The notes under the pieces are model-generated. The model was not told the DNA's origin and made no database searches. It worked only from the letters and a program-made list of their open reading frames with translations. From a bacterium (lineage in GTDB: Bacteria > UBA6262 > WVXT01): a stretch of DNA of 35,946 nucleotides. Shown here one piece after another: positions 1 through 7,851 of the stretch (within the stretch, counting starts at the first letter, position 1; each line of letters opens with the position of its first letter). A program made the position numbers and the translations under genes. The stretch is taken from assembly GCA_011773355.1 (NCBI GenBank), contig WVXT01000047.1, positions 1-35,946 of the forward strand, read 5' to 3'.

Positions 1-337
1 CCAGTGTGGCCGAACACCCTTTCAGGTCGGCTACTGATCGTTGCCTTGGTAGGCTATTACCCCACCAACTAGCTAATCAGGCGCGGACTCATCCTTGAGC
101 GACTCCCCGAAAATCGGGGAACCTTTTACTACTGAATCATGCAATTCTGTAGTCTTACGCGGTATTAGCTCCACTTTCGCAGAGTTACCCCCCACTCAAG
201 GGCAGATTATCCACGTGTTACTCACCCGTTTGCCACTACCCCGATATCGCCTTACGGCTCTATCGGGACCGTTCGACTTGCATGTGTTAAGCGCGCCGCC
301 AGCGTTTGTTCTGAGCCAGGATCAAACTCTCCATGAA
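1..337 (-). rRNA. rrs: 16S ribosomal RNA, 5' portion (partial)
   Basis: The reverse complement carries the universal 5' 16S signature AGAGTTTGATCCTGGCTCAG at 330-311, then GCTGGCGGC, AACACATGCAAGTCG and GTGAGTAACACGTGG, and reaches the CCTGAAAGGGTGTTCGGCCACACTGG region at the window edge. This is roughly the first 320 positions in E. coli numbering. The mature 5' end is placed at about 337 by counting back seven bases from the AGAGTTTG block, so it could be off by a few bases. The gene continues beyond the left edge, and 23S/5S presumably follow outside. Two strong promoters lie upstream (648-676 and 422-450), giving leaders of about 300 and 80 nt. Confidence 0.98.
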
Positions 338-421
338 AACTTACTTAACACCTTGAATTAACCAGGGTTATCTGGCTTCAACGCTCCTATTCTAGTTTCA
401 AAGACCTAAATACCCATTTTA

Positions 422-450
422 ATTATACCACGTAATTACTGCCTTGTCAA
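422..450 (-). promoter_or_regulatory. rRNA promoter P2 (consensus sigma70 type)
   Basis: On the minus strand: TTGACA (450-445), a 17-bp spacer, TATAAT (427-422), with TGG directly before the -10 (extended -10 form). All twelve core bases match the sigma70 consensus. The DNA just upstream (451-475) is AT-rich and could act as an UP element. The predicted start is near 415, about 78 nt before the mature 16S end. Activity is inferred from the match and position. Confidence 0.88.
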
Positions 451-477
451 GGTTCTCCTTATATATTAAGATGCTTA

Positions 478-499
478 AAGATGAAAAAAGTTTCATCTT
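478..499 (-). other. AT-rich hairpin between rRNA promoters P1 and P2
   Basis: A perfect 9-bp inverted repeat (478-486 with 491-499) closes a 4-base loop upstream of P2. It would be transcribed only from P1. No U-run follows on the minus strand, so it does not look like an intrinsic terminator. It could be part of the leader-processing or antitermination region, or a weak barrier between the promoters. Confidence 0.4.
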
Positions 500-647
500 C
501 GCGTCAAGCTTATTTGACAAAAATTACGATTGGGAAATAGATGTTGACTTTTAAAGAAAAGAACATGAAGGTAATTGTGGCGGGACTTTCTTTCGGAGAG
601 GATAATATTTTTTCTCCGGGGCATCCCTCCCTTCTTGTTTCGATTAA

Positions 648-676
648 ATAATAACAAACTTCTTATTAATTGTCAA
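648..676 (-). promoter_or_regulatory. rRNA promoter P1 (upstream tandem promoter)
   Basis: On the minus strand: TTGACA (676-671), a 17-bp spacer, TATTAT (653-648), with TGT before the -10 (extended -10). The match is eleven of twelve core bases. It lies 32 bp past the rho stop codon and drives towards 16S. Together with P2 it forms the tandem arrangement common for rRNA operons. The sequence between them (338-707) holds no ORF with a ribosome binding site. Confidence 0.8.
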
Positions 677-707
677 GTAGTTTTTTAGAAAATTATTTCA
701 CAAAGCC

Positions 708-1985
708 TTACTGGACCTTATCCAGTTCCAGTAATTTCAAGAATTCCTTGTTGGACTTGGTAGTTTGTAACTTCTCCAGTAAAAACTCCATCGCTTCCAC
801 GACATTCAAAGAACTTAGCGCTTTTCTCAGAAGCCAAACTTTGTTCAGTTCATCTTCGGGAAGAAGGAGTTCTTCTTTTCTCGTCCCTGAGCGGTGAATA
901 TCGATTGTGGGAAATATTCTTTTGTCGACTAATCTACGATCGAGATTGGCTTCCATGTTGCCTGTCCCTTTAAATTCTTCAAAGATGACATCGTCCATCC
1001 GGCTTCCAGTATCAACCAGTGCTGTGGCAATAATTGTCAGGCTACCCCCTTCTTCAATATTGCGGGCTGCACCAAAAAAACGCTTGGGTTTCTGCAGAGC
1101 GTTAGAATCTAAACCACCAGATAACACCCTGCCTGAGGAGGGAGTTACAGTATTGTAAGCCCTGGCCAAACGGGTTATGCTATCCAGCAAGATGACCACA
1201 TCTCTCTTATGTTCAACCAGTCTCTTGGCTTTTTCCATAACCATTTCTGCTACTTGGATGTGGCGATCCGCCGGCTCATCAAAGGTTGAAGAGATTACCT
1301 CTCCTTTTACTGACCTTTGCATATCGGTAACTTCCTCAGGTCTTTCGTCTATGAGCAACACTATTAGAATAATCTCTGGGTGGTTAGTTGTAATACTATT
1401 TGCAATTTGCTGCAATAAAATGGTTTTCCCGGTTCGCGGTGCAGCAACAATCAACCCTCTCTGTCCTTTCCCGATGGGAGTCAAAAGGTTCATTACCCGC
1501 ATGGATACCTCTGTAGGTTTAGTCTCTAAGTTAATTTGTTCATTGGGATAAAGGGGAGTCAGGTTATCAAATAGTACACGGTCACGAATATTCTCCGGGT
1601 TCTCGCTATTAACCGCTTCTACCCGTAAAAGAGCAAAGAAACGCTCACCTTCTTTTGGTGGGCGTACCTGCCCAGAGACAGTATCTCCCTTGCTTAAACT
1701 GAAACGCTTAATTTGTGAAGGAGAAATATAGATGTCGTCCGGGCCCGGTAAGTAATTATTGTTAGGAGACCTCAAGAAACCGAAACCATCAGGCAAAATC
1801 TCTAGCACTCCTTCATCGAATAGAAGGCCGTTAGATTCAGCCTGGGCATGCAAAATTTTGAAGATTAAATCCTGTTTTCTGAGGCCCGATATCCCTTCCA
1901 CTTTTAACTCTTTTGCTTTCTTTGTCAAATCTGCTATGGTCATTTTGGATAAGGCACTTATATCTAATGGGATTCTTTCTACCAT
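708..1985 (-). CDS. rho: Transcription termination factor Rho
   Basis: Hexameric RNA-dependent ATPase that terminates transcription by translocating along untranslated RNA. At 425 aa it has the usual compact length. The N-terminal helical domain (about 15-50) has the conserved [11 protein letters not shown] stretch, and the cold-shock RNA-binding domain (about 55-120) has DGFGFLRSP. The Walker A is APRTGKT (about 182-188) and Walker B VVILLDS (about 263-269). The Q/R-loop block [15 protein letters not shown] and the [11 protein letters not shown] stretch follow. No large insertion is present. The ATG at 1985-1983 has a strong AAAGGAGG Shine-Dalgarno. It sits between a small secreted protein gene and the rRNA promoters. 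Its roughly 300-nt leader is rich in hairpins, compatible with autogenous control, which is known for rho elsewhere and only inferred here. Confidence 0.98.
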   Translation of the reverse strand: MVERIPLDISALSKMTIADLTKKAKELKVEGISGLRKQDLIFKILHAQAESNGLLFDEGVLEILPDGFGFLRSPNNNYLPGPDDIYISPSQIKRFSLSKGDTVSGQVRPPKEGERFFALLRVEAVNSENPENIRDRVLFDNLTPLYPNEQINLETKPTEVSMRVMNLLTPIGKGQRGLIVAAPRTGKTILLQQIANSITTNHPEIILIVLLIDERPEEVTDMQRSVKGEVISSTFDEPADRHIQVAEMVMEKAKRLVEHKRDVVILLDSITRLARAYNTVTPSSGRVLSGGLDSNALQKPKRFFGAARNIEEGGSLTIIATALVDTGSRMDDVIFEEFKGTGNMEANLDRRLVDKRIFPTIDIHRSGTRKEELLLPEDELNKVWLLRKALSSLNVVEAMEFLLEKLQTTKSNKEFLKLLELDKVQ

Positions 1986-2004
1986 CTATTCCTCCTTTTT
2001 GTGA

Positions 2005-2168
2005 ATCTGCTCCCAAGGAGTCCGACGTCTCCATCGGGATTGGGAGTGCTGTGGGACCTGTACTTCTCCCCATTTACATCGGGGGACTGTCTGTTTCCCG
2101 GGGCGCTCAAGCGTCCTTCGCCCGTCGCTCACACGTCCCCATTTATTCATCCCGATTTCATCAGGACC
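2005..2168 (-). repeat. Structured rho leader with degenerate palindromic repeats
   Basis: The 380-base gap between rho and the next gene (1986-2365) has no supported ORF. It contains several inverted repeats: ctcccaa/ttgggag (2010-2016 with 2040-2046), gggcg/cgccc (2101-2105 with 2119-2123) and tcccgat/atcagga (2150-2156 with 2160-2166, imperfect). The block 2123-2168 resembles 3001-3049: both start cgtcgct-acacgt and run into a cccgattt-palindrome. It is probably a dispersed intergenic palindromic repeat that has become part of the rho 5' UTR. Confidence 0.6.
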
Positions 2169-2294
2169 CTTAAACAAAGGTTCCTTATTTATGAAATAAA
2201 ACTTTCCGAAAACCATTAGCTAAAGGGAAAAATTTATAAGATTTGGTAAATAGGATTGTGTTGAGGAAAGTTTACATCGGTTTGCTAATACAAT

Positions 2295-2321
2295 ACTATA
2301 ACATTTTACAGACTTTGTCAA
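2295..2321 (-). promoter_or_regulatory. Putative rho promoter
   Basis: On the minus strand TTGACA (2321-2316) is followed after 15 bp by TATAGT (2300-2295) preceded by TGT, an extended -10. A 17-bp spacing would instead use TAGTAT. It lies 45 bp past the upstream gene's stop codon and would give a 5' UTR of about 300 nt. The short spacer lowers confidence, although extended -10 promoters tolerate this. Confidence 0.6.
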
Positions 2322-2365
2322 TAATTATTTTCAGTTGTTAACGCAAGGCTAAAATGGGACCTAAA

Positions 2366-2857
2366 TTAATATCCCCATTCCCGTTCATGATAATCGAAGG
2401 GAGTAACAGGTTCCTCTATTTCTTTTTCCTCTTTTTTACTTTTACTTTTCCTTCTAAAATACCCTATCGGAAGACCAGTTTCTCCATGAGTACCCACAGA
2501 AATAAGCTCCCAGCCGTGCTGTTCAAGGCTATTAAGAAACTCTTCCTGTTCATTAAAACTGGGCATTCCTTTCTTCTTTATCTTCTCCAGTTCAAATTCC
2601 TTAAAAGACTCTAAGGCTTCTAATTCGCCTCCTGGACTTAGTCCCTGGGGATAAAATCTATCACGGAAGTCTGCAAATTCTTCACTTTCTATTCTCAGTT
2701 CTTTCCACTCCTGGAGAGCGGTAGTATAGAATATCGCCTTTGCCTCGGGCATAAGGAATGCTACCTTGTATTCCCACTTAGCTTTCCCTCCAAATACGAA
2801 TCCAGTGAATAGAAAAATTCCCAGAAACATAATTATCCACGCTAACAATTTTTTCAT
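2366..2857 (-). CDS. Small secreted DUF4177-like protein
   Basis: 163 aa. A signal peptide or single membrane anchor covers about residues 1-23 (two lysines, then a hydrophobic run ending before GGKAKW). The mature part starts with KWEYKVAF and later has LNSLEQHGWELISVGTH followed by a GYFRRK strand. This WEYKV...GWELISV layout is typical of the small DUF4177 fold, whose function is unknown. The middle (about 45-95) is charged and helical, and the tail is Lys/Glu-rich. The ATG has a strong AAGGAGGGG ribosome site. The gene stands alone between two repeat-filled gaps. The family assignment is by motif only. Confidence 0.75.
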   Translation of the reverse strand: MKKLLAWIIMFLGIFLFTGFVFGGKAKWEYKVAFLMPEAKAIFYTTALQEWKELRIESEEFADFRDRFYPQGLSPGGELEALESFKEFELEKIKKKGMPSFNEQEEFLNSLEQHGWELISVGTHGETGLPIGYFRRKSKSKKEEKEIEEPVTPFDYHEREWGY

Positions 2858-2866
2858 GTTCCCCTC

Positions 2867-3049
2867 CTTACGCTTCGCTTCAGTCGGCCCGGGTTCTCAC
2901 CATCTCCAACCCGTCGCCAGACTTGTCCCGATTTCATCGGGACGGCGACCCTTACGCTTCGCTTCAGTCGGTGACCTGTTCCGATTCATTATTATCGGGA
3001 CGTCGCTAACACGTTCCTCCTTATTCGTCCCGATTTATTCATCGGAACC
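2867..3049 (-). repeat. Cluster of intergenic palindromic repeats
   Basis: The 267-base gap 2858-3124 holds two exact copies of a 21-bp sequence starting cttacgcttcgctt (2867-2887 and 2951-2971). It also holds three variants of a gtcccgat...atcgggac palindrome: 2925-2943 (8-bp stem, 3-base loop, with a further outer gtcgcc/ggcgac stem at 2913-2918 and 2944-2949), 2978-3001, and 3027-3048. The copies differ by compensating or wobble-type changes, as in structure-forming repeats. No ORF with a ribosome site is present. The 3' parts resemble the repeat in the rho leader. Confidence 0.75.
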
Positions 3050-3124
3050 CTGGTTTATATTTTCTGTATAAAAAGTAGACATTAGTATGCTGTGCACAAA
3101 TTCGGACAACTAGGATAACATATT

Positions 3125-4513
3125 CTATTTAAGATTATTTTGTATTAGACTTTTTAAATCTTGCAGTTTAGGTAAGGTGATAGGGTCGGCGAGATAAATT
3201 CCACGCTGGCTTCCTTCTCTCCAAGCCAGATATAATATCCTCTCCTCAGCGGGCGAGAATACAGGATTTGTATTTCCATAATATTTTCCACTTACCACCT
3301 GGCGCTTGTTTCGACCATTAACATTAACTGTATAGATTCCTTTCCAGCCAAAGAATCCTTCACCAGGCGTTCTGCGATGAGATTTGCCGCTGCTTAAGAA
3401 TAGTATCTTCTTTCCGTCCCGTGAGAAAGAGGGAAATTTATTGTAGGATTTGTCACCCACCAGGCATTTTCTATTTTTTCCCCCAGTGTCACATATATAG
3501 ACTGCGCTATTATCCAGCGAGTCGATCTTGCCATCTTTATTGGTATCTCTGCGCCTACTTAGATAGACTATTTTAGTGCCATCCGGGGAAAAAACCGGAA
3601 AAGAGTTACTGTATCTATCACTTACCAGCTCTTGTTCATTTCTGCCATCACTATCTATAATATATACACCACTGTTATCACGCAAATCAATCTTGCCATC
3701 TGCGTTAGTATCCCTTCTCCAGCTGGCATAGACTATCTTTTGACCATTGGGTGAAAAAGAAGGAAAGGTGTTATCATATTCATCACTTACTATTTGTTTC
3801 TCATTTTTGCCATCAGTATCTATGGTATAGATTCCACTATTGTAATCTCGCCAGCTGGCAAACAGAATCTTATCACCATCCGGGGAAAAAGAAGGAAACT
3901 TATTATGATAGTTGTCAGAAACTATACATTTTTCACCTTTTCCGTCTAAATCTTTTATGTATATTCCCGCATTATCCAGCAAATCAACCTTGCCATCTCC
4001 GTTAGTATCCCTGCGCCTGCTCAAATATACTATCTTGGTCCCATCTGGTGAGAATGAAGGAAAGCTATTCTGAAAATCATCATTTACAACTTGTCTTTCA
4101 TTTCTTCCTTCAACATCTATAATGTAAATTCCGAAATTGTCTCCCCGGCCGATGACGCCATCGCCGTTGGTATCCCGCCGAATGCTACAAAAAACTACCT
4201 TCTTGCCATCGGGAGAAAATGCTGGAAAGGCATTGTAATATTCGTCGGTCACAATTCTTTTCATGCCAGTCAATTCACAGATTCTTTCAATCATCTCTTC
4301 TCGGGGTCCAAGAGTGATTATTTCTTCCAAGACTCTTTTTGTATTTGCAAAATCCTTATTGTTAAAATAGGCCTCTGCCAAAAGATAACAGGTGTTGATG
4401 TCTTTTCTCTTAGAAACCGCCTTAGAAAACTGCTCAATGGCCTGGTCAAACAGCCCCAATCCAAATAGTTCCTTCCCTTTCTTGACTTCTCTGATTTTTC
4501 CAAAGAGACCCAT
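3125..4513 (-). CDS. TPR plus seven-bladed PD40/TolB-like propeller with EF-hand-like loops
   Basis: 462 aa from the chosen ATG. The first about 85 residues form two TPR-like helical pairs (GKELFGLGLFDQAIEQFSKA). Then come seven PD40 (WD40-like) blades, each with an N-x-FPSFSPDGxKI core, as in TolB-type propellers. Four blades (1, 2, 4, 5) carry a 12-residue insertion of the form DTNxDGxIxxxD. It has Asp/Asn at positions 1, 3, 5 and 12, Gly at 6 and a hydrophobic residue at 8, matching an EF-hand/dockerin calcium loop. There is no signal peptide, which is odd for such loops. The ATG at 4513-4511 is preferred over one two codons upstream, because the AGG inside yraN's end is then about 8 nt away. 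The function is unknown; a scaffold or sensor is possible. Confidence 0.8.
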   Translation of the reverse strand: MGLFGKIREVKKGKELFGLGLFDQAIEQFSKAVSKRKDINTCYLLAEAYFNNKDFANTKRVLEEIITLGPREEMIERICELTGMKRIVTDEYYNAFPAFSPDGKKVVFCSIRRDTNGDGVIGRGDNFGIYIIDVEGRNERQVVNDDFQNSFPSFSPDGTKIVYLSRRRDTNGDGKVDLLDNAGIYIKDLDGKGEKCIVSDNYHNKFPSFSPDGDKILFASWRDYNSGIYTIDTDGKNEKQIVSDEYDNTFPSFSPNGQKIVYASWRRDTNADGKIDLRDNSGVYIIDSDGRNEQELVSDRYSNSFPVFSPDGTKIVYLSRRRDTNKDGKIDSLDNSAVYICDTGGKNRKCLVGDKSYNKFPSFSRDGKKILFLSSGKSHRRTPGEGFFGWKGIYTVNVNGRNKRQVVSGKYYGNTNPVFSPAEERILYLAWREGSQRGIYLADPITLPKLQDLKSLIQNNLK

Positions 4514-4528
4514 GTTCATATCCTGTAT

Positions 4529-4897
4529 TCAGTATGTATAATTTGCATTTACAACAAAAGCATCCTTAATAAGTTCTATATGATTGGGATATACAGAAAC
4601 AACGTCGAACCTAAGGTCCTGCTCATGGATTTTCTTTTGTTTAAGATATGTTAAAGCCACTTTGGCCAGCTTCTTCTGTTTATACGCATCTATTGCCTCT
4701 TCAGGTAAACCGTATTCTTCTGTACTTCGCGTCTTGACTTCCACAAAACAGAGAATATTCTTGTCTTTGGCAACGATATCAATTTCACCTAAAGCACAAC
4801 GGTAATTCCTTTCCATAATCTCATATCCCTGTTTTTTCAAGAATTTTATGGAAATGTCTTCCCCTTTTTTACCTAAATTTATTCTTCTATTGCCCAT
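4529..4897 (-). CDS. yraN: UPF0102 (YraN) endonuclease-like protein
   Basis: 122 aa, full length for the family. The restriction-endonuclease-like core is visible: [19 protein letters not shown] (helix 1), [17 protein letters not shown] (the conserved GEIDI with acidic Asp), FVEVKTRS (E-x-K), then the C-terminal RFDVVSVY strand. Its biological role remains unclear, and a part in DNA processing has been suggested for the family. The ATG overlaps the end of rplS by 11 bp, so translation is probably coupled. Position after rplS is common for yraN. The ribosome site is weak. Confidence 0.93.
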   Translation of the reverse strand: MGNRRINLGKKGEDISIKFLKKQGYEIMERNYRCALGEIDIVAKDKNILCFVEVKTRSTEEYGLPEEAIDAYKQKKLAKVALTYLKQKKIHEQDLRFDVVSVYPNHIELIKDAFVVNANYTY

Positions 4898-5243
4898 TTA
4901 GCTTTTTATCTTTAACCCGTGCAGCTTTACCTATCCTTTTACGCAAATAATACAACTTTGCCCGGCGAACCCTTCCACTCTTGACTACACTTATCTTTTT
5001 AATCTGGGGAGAATGAACAGGGAAAATCCTCTCCACTCCTACACCATAAGAAAGCTTGCGCACGGTAAAAGTTTCGCTTATACCTCTTCCTGAACGCCTA
5101 ATGACCACTCCTTCAAAGGCGTGAACTCTTTCACTACCGCCTTCGAAAACTTTTGAAATGACACGCACTGTATCGCCAACAAGGAAGTCGGTTAAGTCTT
5201 TTTTCACCATCTCCGCAGTGGCTCGTTTCAGTAAACTGTCCAT
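4887..5243 (-). CDS. rplS: 50S ribosomal protein L19
   Basis: 118 aa. The L19 signature is complete: FLVGDTVRV, the [21 protein letters not shown] block, [15 protein letters not shown], and [18 protein letters not shown] at the C-terminus. L19 lies at the 30S-50S interface of the ribosome. The ATG at 5243-5241 is chosen over a GTG three codons upstream because AAGGTGG sits five bases before it. It lies 27 bp downstream of trmD in the rpsP-khpA-rimM-trmD-rplS operon, an order conserved across bacteria. Confidence 0.98.
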   Translation of the reverse strand: MDSLLKRATAEMVKKDLTDFLVGDTVRVISKVFEGGSERVHAFEGVVIRRSGRGISETFTVRKLSYGVGVERIFPVHSPQIKKISVVKSGRVRRAKLYYLRKRIGKAARVKDKKLNGQ

Positions 5244-5270
5244 AAAATCCACCTTTCTATGATTGTAAAT

Positions 5271-6056
5271 CTATCTATTTGCGCTCTTAAAAACTAATCG
5301 AGTTGTAGCCGTTTTTACTTTTTTTCTTTTGAGTTCCTCCAGGATTTTTTGGTCTTCTCCAGAAAGCGCTATCTTTTCCAAAAGATCTGGCCTTTTATTC
5401 AAAGTGTTTCTTAGCGCTTTTTGTCTTCTCCATTTCCTGATCCGAGCATGGTTCCCTGATAAAAGGAGGTTTGGAACAGATTTTCTCCTAAACCTTCTTG
5501 GCCGGGTGTAATGTGGATAATCTAACAACCCCTGGTAAAAGGAATCATTCTCGAAAGATTCCTTCTTATTCAAAACTCCTGGCAATATCCTTACCACGGA
5601 ATCGATAATTACCATTGCCGCCAATTCTCCTCCTGTCAAAACATAATCGCCAATGGAAACTTCATCAGTAATTAAGTTTTCCCTGACCCGCTCATCCACC
5701 CCCTCATAATGCCCGCATATGAATAGCAAGTGTTCCTCTTGAGAAAGTTCCTTGGCCTTAGCCTGGTTGAAGGTTTGTCCCTGGGGAGTTAAAAGGATAA
5801 TGCGCGTTTTGCCTTTCTTTTTTCTCTTACCTACGATTTTTTCTACAGCGCGAAATATAGGTTCCGGTTTCAAAACCATTCCCGCTCCGCCACCATAGGA
5901 ATAATCGTCCACAACGGAGTGTTTATCCAAAGCAAAGTCACGCAAATTATGGACGTTAATTTTGACAATGTTTTTCTGTTGCGCGCGCTTTAAGATACTT
6001 TCCTTAATTATTTCTTTCACCATTTGCGGAAATATAGTTATTACATCGATTACCAT
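5271..6056 (-). CDS. trmD: tRNA (guanine-N1-)-methyltransferase
   Basis: Makes m1G37 in tRNAs with a G36pG37 sequence using S-adenosylmethionine, preventing +1 frameshifts. 261 aa from the chosen start. The knotted SPOUT domain shows DVITIFPQM at the start, DDYSYGGGAGMVLKPEPIF, HYEGVDERV and the knot signature SIGDYVLTGGELAAMVIID. The C-terminal domain has DYPHYTRPRRF and SGNHARIRKWRR. A charged tail of about 25 residues follows the usual end. The ATG at 6056-6054 is preferred over an in-frame TTG four codons upstream because AAGGA is correctly spaced before it. Confidence 0.98.
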   Translation of the reverse strand: MVIDVITIFPQMVKEIIKESILKRAQQKNIVKINVHNLRDFALDKHSVVDDYSYGGGAGMVLKPEPIFRAVEKIVGKRKKKGKTRIILLTPQGQTFNQAKAKELSQEEHLLFICGHYEGVDERVRENLITDEVSIGDYVLTGGELAAMVIIDSVVRILPGVLNKKESFENDSFYQGLLDYPHYTRPRRFRRKSVPNLLLSGNHARIRKWRRQKALRNTLNKRPDLLEKIALSGEDQKILEELKRKKVKTATTRLVFKSANR

Positions 6057-6068
6057 TTTTTCCTTCAA

Positions 6069-6608
6069 TTATAGCTCCCGGGGAAGATCAACTATCATTC
6101 TTTTCTTATTAATATTGATTTCCTTCACCAATTTTTTTAGTGCAGGAAATAAGATCTCTTTAGTTTCTTCTTTGATTACATAGATATCGTTTGCCCCTGT
6201 TCCAAAAATGTCTACAATTTTTCCCAGGCGGCGCAGCCCCGTTCTGTCCTTTGCAAAAACTTCCATTCCCATCAAATCTTGAACATAATAAGCTCCCTTT
6301 GCCAAGGGAAGTCTCTTACAGGCGACTTTATATTTCTTCAACTGATCTGCCTGGCCAATAGTATCACAGCCAGCAAATTTCAAGAAAATGAACCCCTTTT
6401 GTTCTCTCAGGTTAAGTATCCGGGCCTCCTTTTTCTCTCCTTCTGGATTCACCAAATAGACATTCTTAATTTTTTCCAAAAGGCTCCTCCCACCTCTGGT
6501 GACGAAACTGGACAAGGACAGATATGAGATCAGTTTCACTTCTCCTTCACGTCCCTGTGTATTAACGATTTCTCCCAAAAAGACCAAATTTTTATTTTCT
6601 TTTCCCAT
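6069..6608 (-). CDS. rimM: 16S rRNA processing protein RimM
   Basis: 179 aa, normal length. The N-terminal beta-barrel starts FLGEIVNTQGREGEVKL and the C-terminal PRC-barrel has LMGMEVFAKD, LGKIVDIFGTGANDIYVI, EILFPALKKLV and the terminal MIVDLPREL. RimM binds ribosomal protein S19 and helps mature the 30S head. The ATG directly follows the khpA stop (TAG then ATG with no gap), implying translational coupling. The ribosome site would lie inside the khpA end. Confidence 0.97.
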   Translation of the reverse strand: MGKENKNLVFLGEIVNTQGREGEVKLISYLSLSSFVTRGGRSLLEKIKNVYLVNPEGEKKEARILNLREQKGFIFLKFAGCDTIGQADQLKKYKVACKRLPLAKGAYYVQDLMGMEVFAKDRTGLRRLGKIVDIFGTGANDIYVIKEETKEILFPALKKLVKEININKKRMIVDLPREL

Positions 6609-6839
6609 CTATTTAATGACCTCGAGCGTGACCCGGTGTCCTGTCTTCACAGAAGCAGCATTAAGCAACGTGCGCAGTGCTTTAATAGTCCTTCCTTGTT
6701 TGCCGATTACTTTGCCTATGTCTTCCTTATCTGTTGACAGTTCCAGAATTATATTCTGTTCTCCCTTTATCTCTTTAACTTTGACCTTTTCGGGATTATC
6801 TACTAGCTGTTTAACTATGTGAATCACCAGTTCTTTCAA
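6609..6839 (-). CDS. khpA: KH-domain RNA-binding protein KhpA
   Basis: 76 aa, a single KH domain with the IGKQGRTIKALRTLL motif (GxxG variant GKQG) and a preceding acidic strand. KhpA is known in Firmicutes to pair with KhpB/Jag and bind RNAs linked to cell elongation; no jag gene is in the window. The start is TTG (6839-6837) with a good GGAGG five bases before it. Position between rpsP and rimM is the classic place for this gene. Confidence 0.96.
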   Translation of the reverse strand: MKELVIHIVKQLVDNPEKVKVKEIKGEQNIILELSTDKEDIGKVIGKQGRTIKALRTLLNAASVKTGHRVTLEVIK

Positions 6840-6884
6840 CTATTCCTCCAAAATTACGTGATAATCACTTCTAACGCCTGATAA

Positions 6885-7130
6885 TTATTCTTTTTCCTTG
6901 TGAATTTTCAGTAAACTTTTTACCGTTGGCGAAATCAATGCGCCTTTCTTCATCCAGGCTTTAATCTTTTCTTGAAAGAATGTAATGCTTTCCCTGGACG
7001 CATGCGGATCGTAATGCCCCAGTATTTCTAATACTCGTCCGTCCCGCTTCTTTCTCGAATCAACTGCCACAATAGTGTAGAAAGGACGTTTATGTGTCCC
7101 AATCCTCTTCAATCTAATCATTATGGACAT
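6885..7130 (-). CDS. rpsP: 30S ribosomal protein S16
   Basis: 81 aa, typical length. It contains IRLKRIGTHKRPFYTIVAVDSRKKRDGR and ILGHYDP, the S16 signature. S16 is an early assembly protein of the 30S body. The ATG at 7130-7128 has GGGAGG four bases upstream, slightly close; the ATG three codons later is possible but farther away. It is first gene of the rimM-trmD-rplS operon. In many bacteria ffh lies just upstream, but here rpe does, 40 bp away. Confidence 0.97.
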   Translation of the reverse strand: MSIMIRLKRIGTHKRPFYTIVAVDSRKKRDGRVLEILGHYDPHASRESITFFQEKIKAWMKKGALISPTVKSLLKIHKEKE

Positions 7131-7170
7131 ATTTCCTCCCTTTATAAAATTGCAGTTTTGCCTCGGTTAT

Positions 7171-7851
7171 TTACTTACCTGCCGATTTTTTCTCAGAGAG
7201 AGCACACACTTTACGGAGGTCGGCAATTGCCTTCCTGGGGTCGGGCGAACCGAAAATATACTCCCCGGCAACCAGAATATTTGCACCATTCTCTATAGCC
7301 GACCGCGCCGTGTTAAGGTCAATTCCACCATCAACTTGAATATCTACAGTTAGTCTGTTTTTTGAAATGTAATCCCGAAGATAAGCAATCTTTGGTAAGA
7401 CGGAACTAATGAACTTCTGTCCCCCAAAACCCGGCTCTACGGTCATTAACAGAACCATGTTAATTTGATCTAAGTAATTCAATAAAGACTCAACAGGCGT
7501 CTGAGGATTGAGCGCCACTCCCACTTCCAGCCTTTCCTTCATGATTGCTTCAATTTGCTCTCCAAGATTAATACAAGTTTCTTTGGAAACCGTAATAATT
7601 CTTGCCCCAGCATGAGCAAAAACAGATATGAATTCTTGAGGATTCTCTATCATTAGATGAACGTCAAGAGGTAGCTTGGTTATCTTCTTTATGGATTTCA
7701 CCACTTGAGGTCCAAAGGAAATATTGGGAACAAAGTGACCATCCATAATATCGAGATGCAACATATCCACCCCCGCTTTTTCAACCAGCGATATCAACTC
7801 TTTTAGATTTGTAAATTCACAGTTTAGAATAGATGGAGCGATCTTAATCAC
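7171..7851 (-). CDS. rpe: Ribulose-phosphate 3-epimerase
   Basis: 226 aa TIM barrel of the pentose phosphate pathway interconverting ribulose-5-phosphate and xylulose-5-phosphate. Motifs: IAPSILNCEF, LHLDIMDGHFVPNISFGP (catalytic Asp and metal ligands), LDVHLMIENP, the phosphate-binding VEPGFGGQKF and VDGGI with the second catalytic Asp. The GTG start overlaps the PASTA gene stop as GTGA, with AAGGAG eight bases upstream. In Firmicutes rpe follows prkC-rsgA; here it directly follows the kinase-less PASTA gene. Confidence 0.97.
   Translation of the reverse strand: MIKIAPSILNCEFTNLKELISLVEKAGVDMLHLDIMDGHFVPNISFGPQVVKSIKKITKLPLDVHLMIENPQEFISVFAHAGARIITVSKETCINLGEQIEAIMKERLEVGVALNPQTPVESLLNYLDQINMVLLMTVEPGFGGQKFISSVLPKIAYLRDYISKNRLTVDIQVDGGIDLNTARSAIENGANILVAGEYIFGSPDPRKAIADLRKVCALSEKKSAGK

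Noticed and set aside
104-124. Palindrome with ccccgaaaatcgggg resembling the intergenic repeat family
   Set aside because: It is a variable-region helix of the 16S rRNA, so the likeness is coincidental.
95-361. Plus-strand ORF of 88 codons
   Set aside because: It lies across the antisense of 16S rRNA, has no ribosome site and no protein-like composition.
7141-7169. Promoter in the rpe-rpsP gap (TATAAA at 7146-7141)
   Set aside because: There is no acceptable -35 box at 15-19 bp, so the -10 match alone is too weak.
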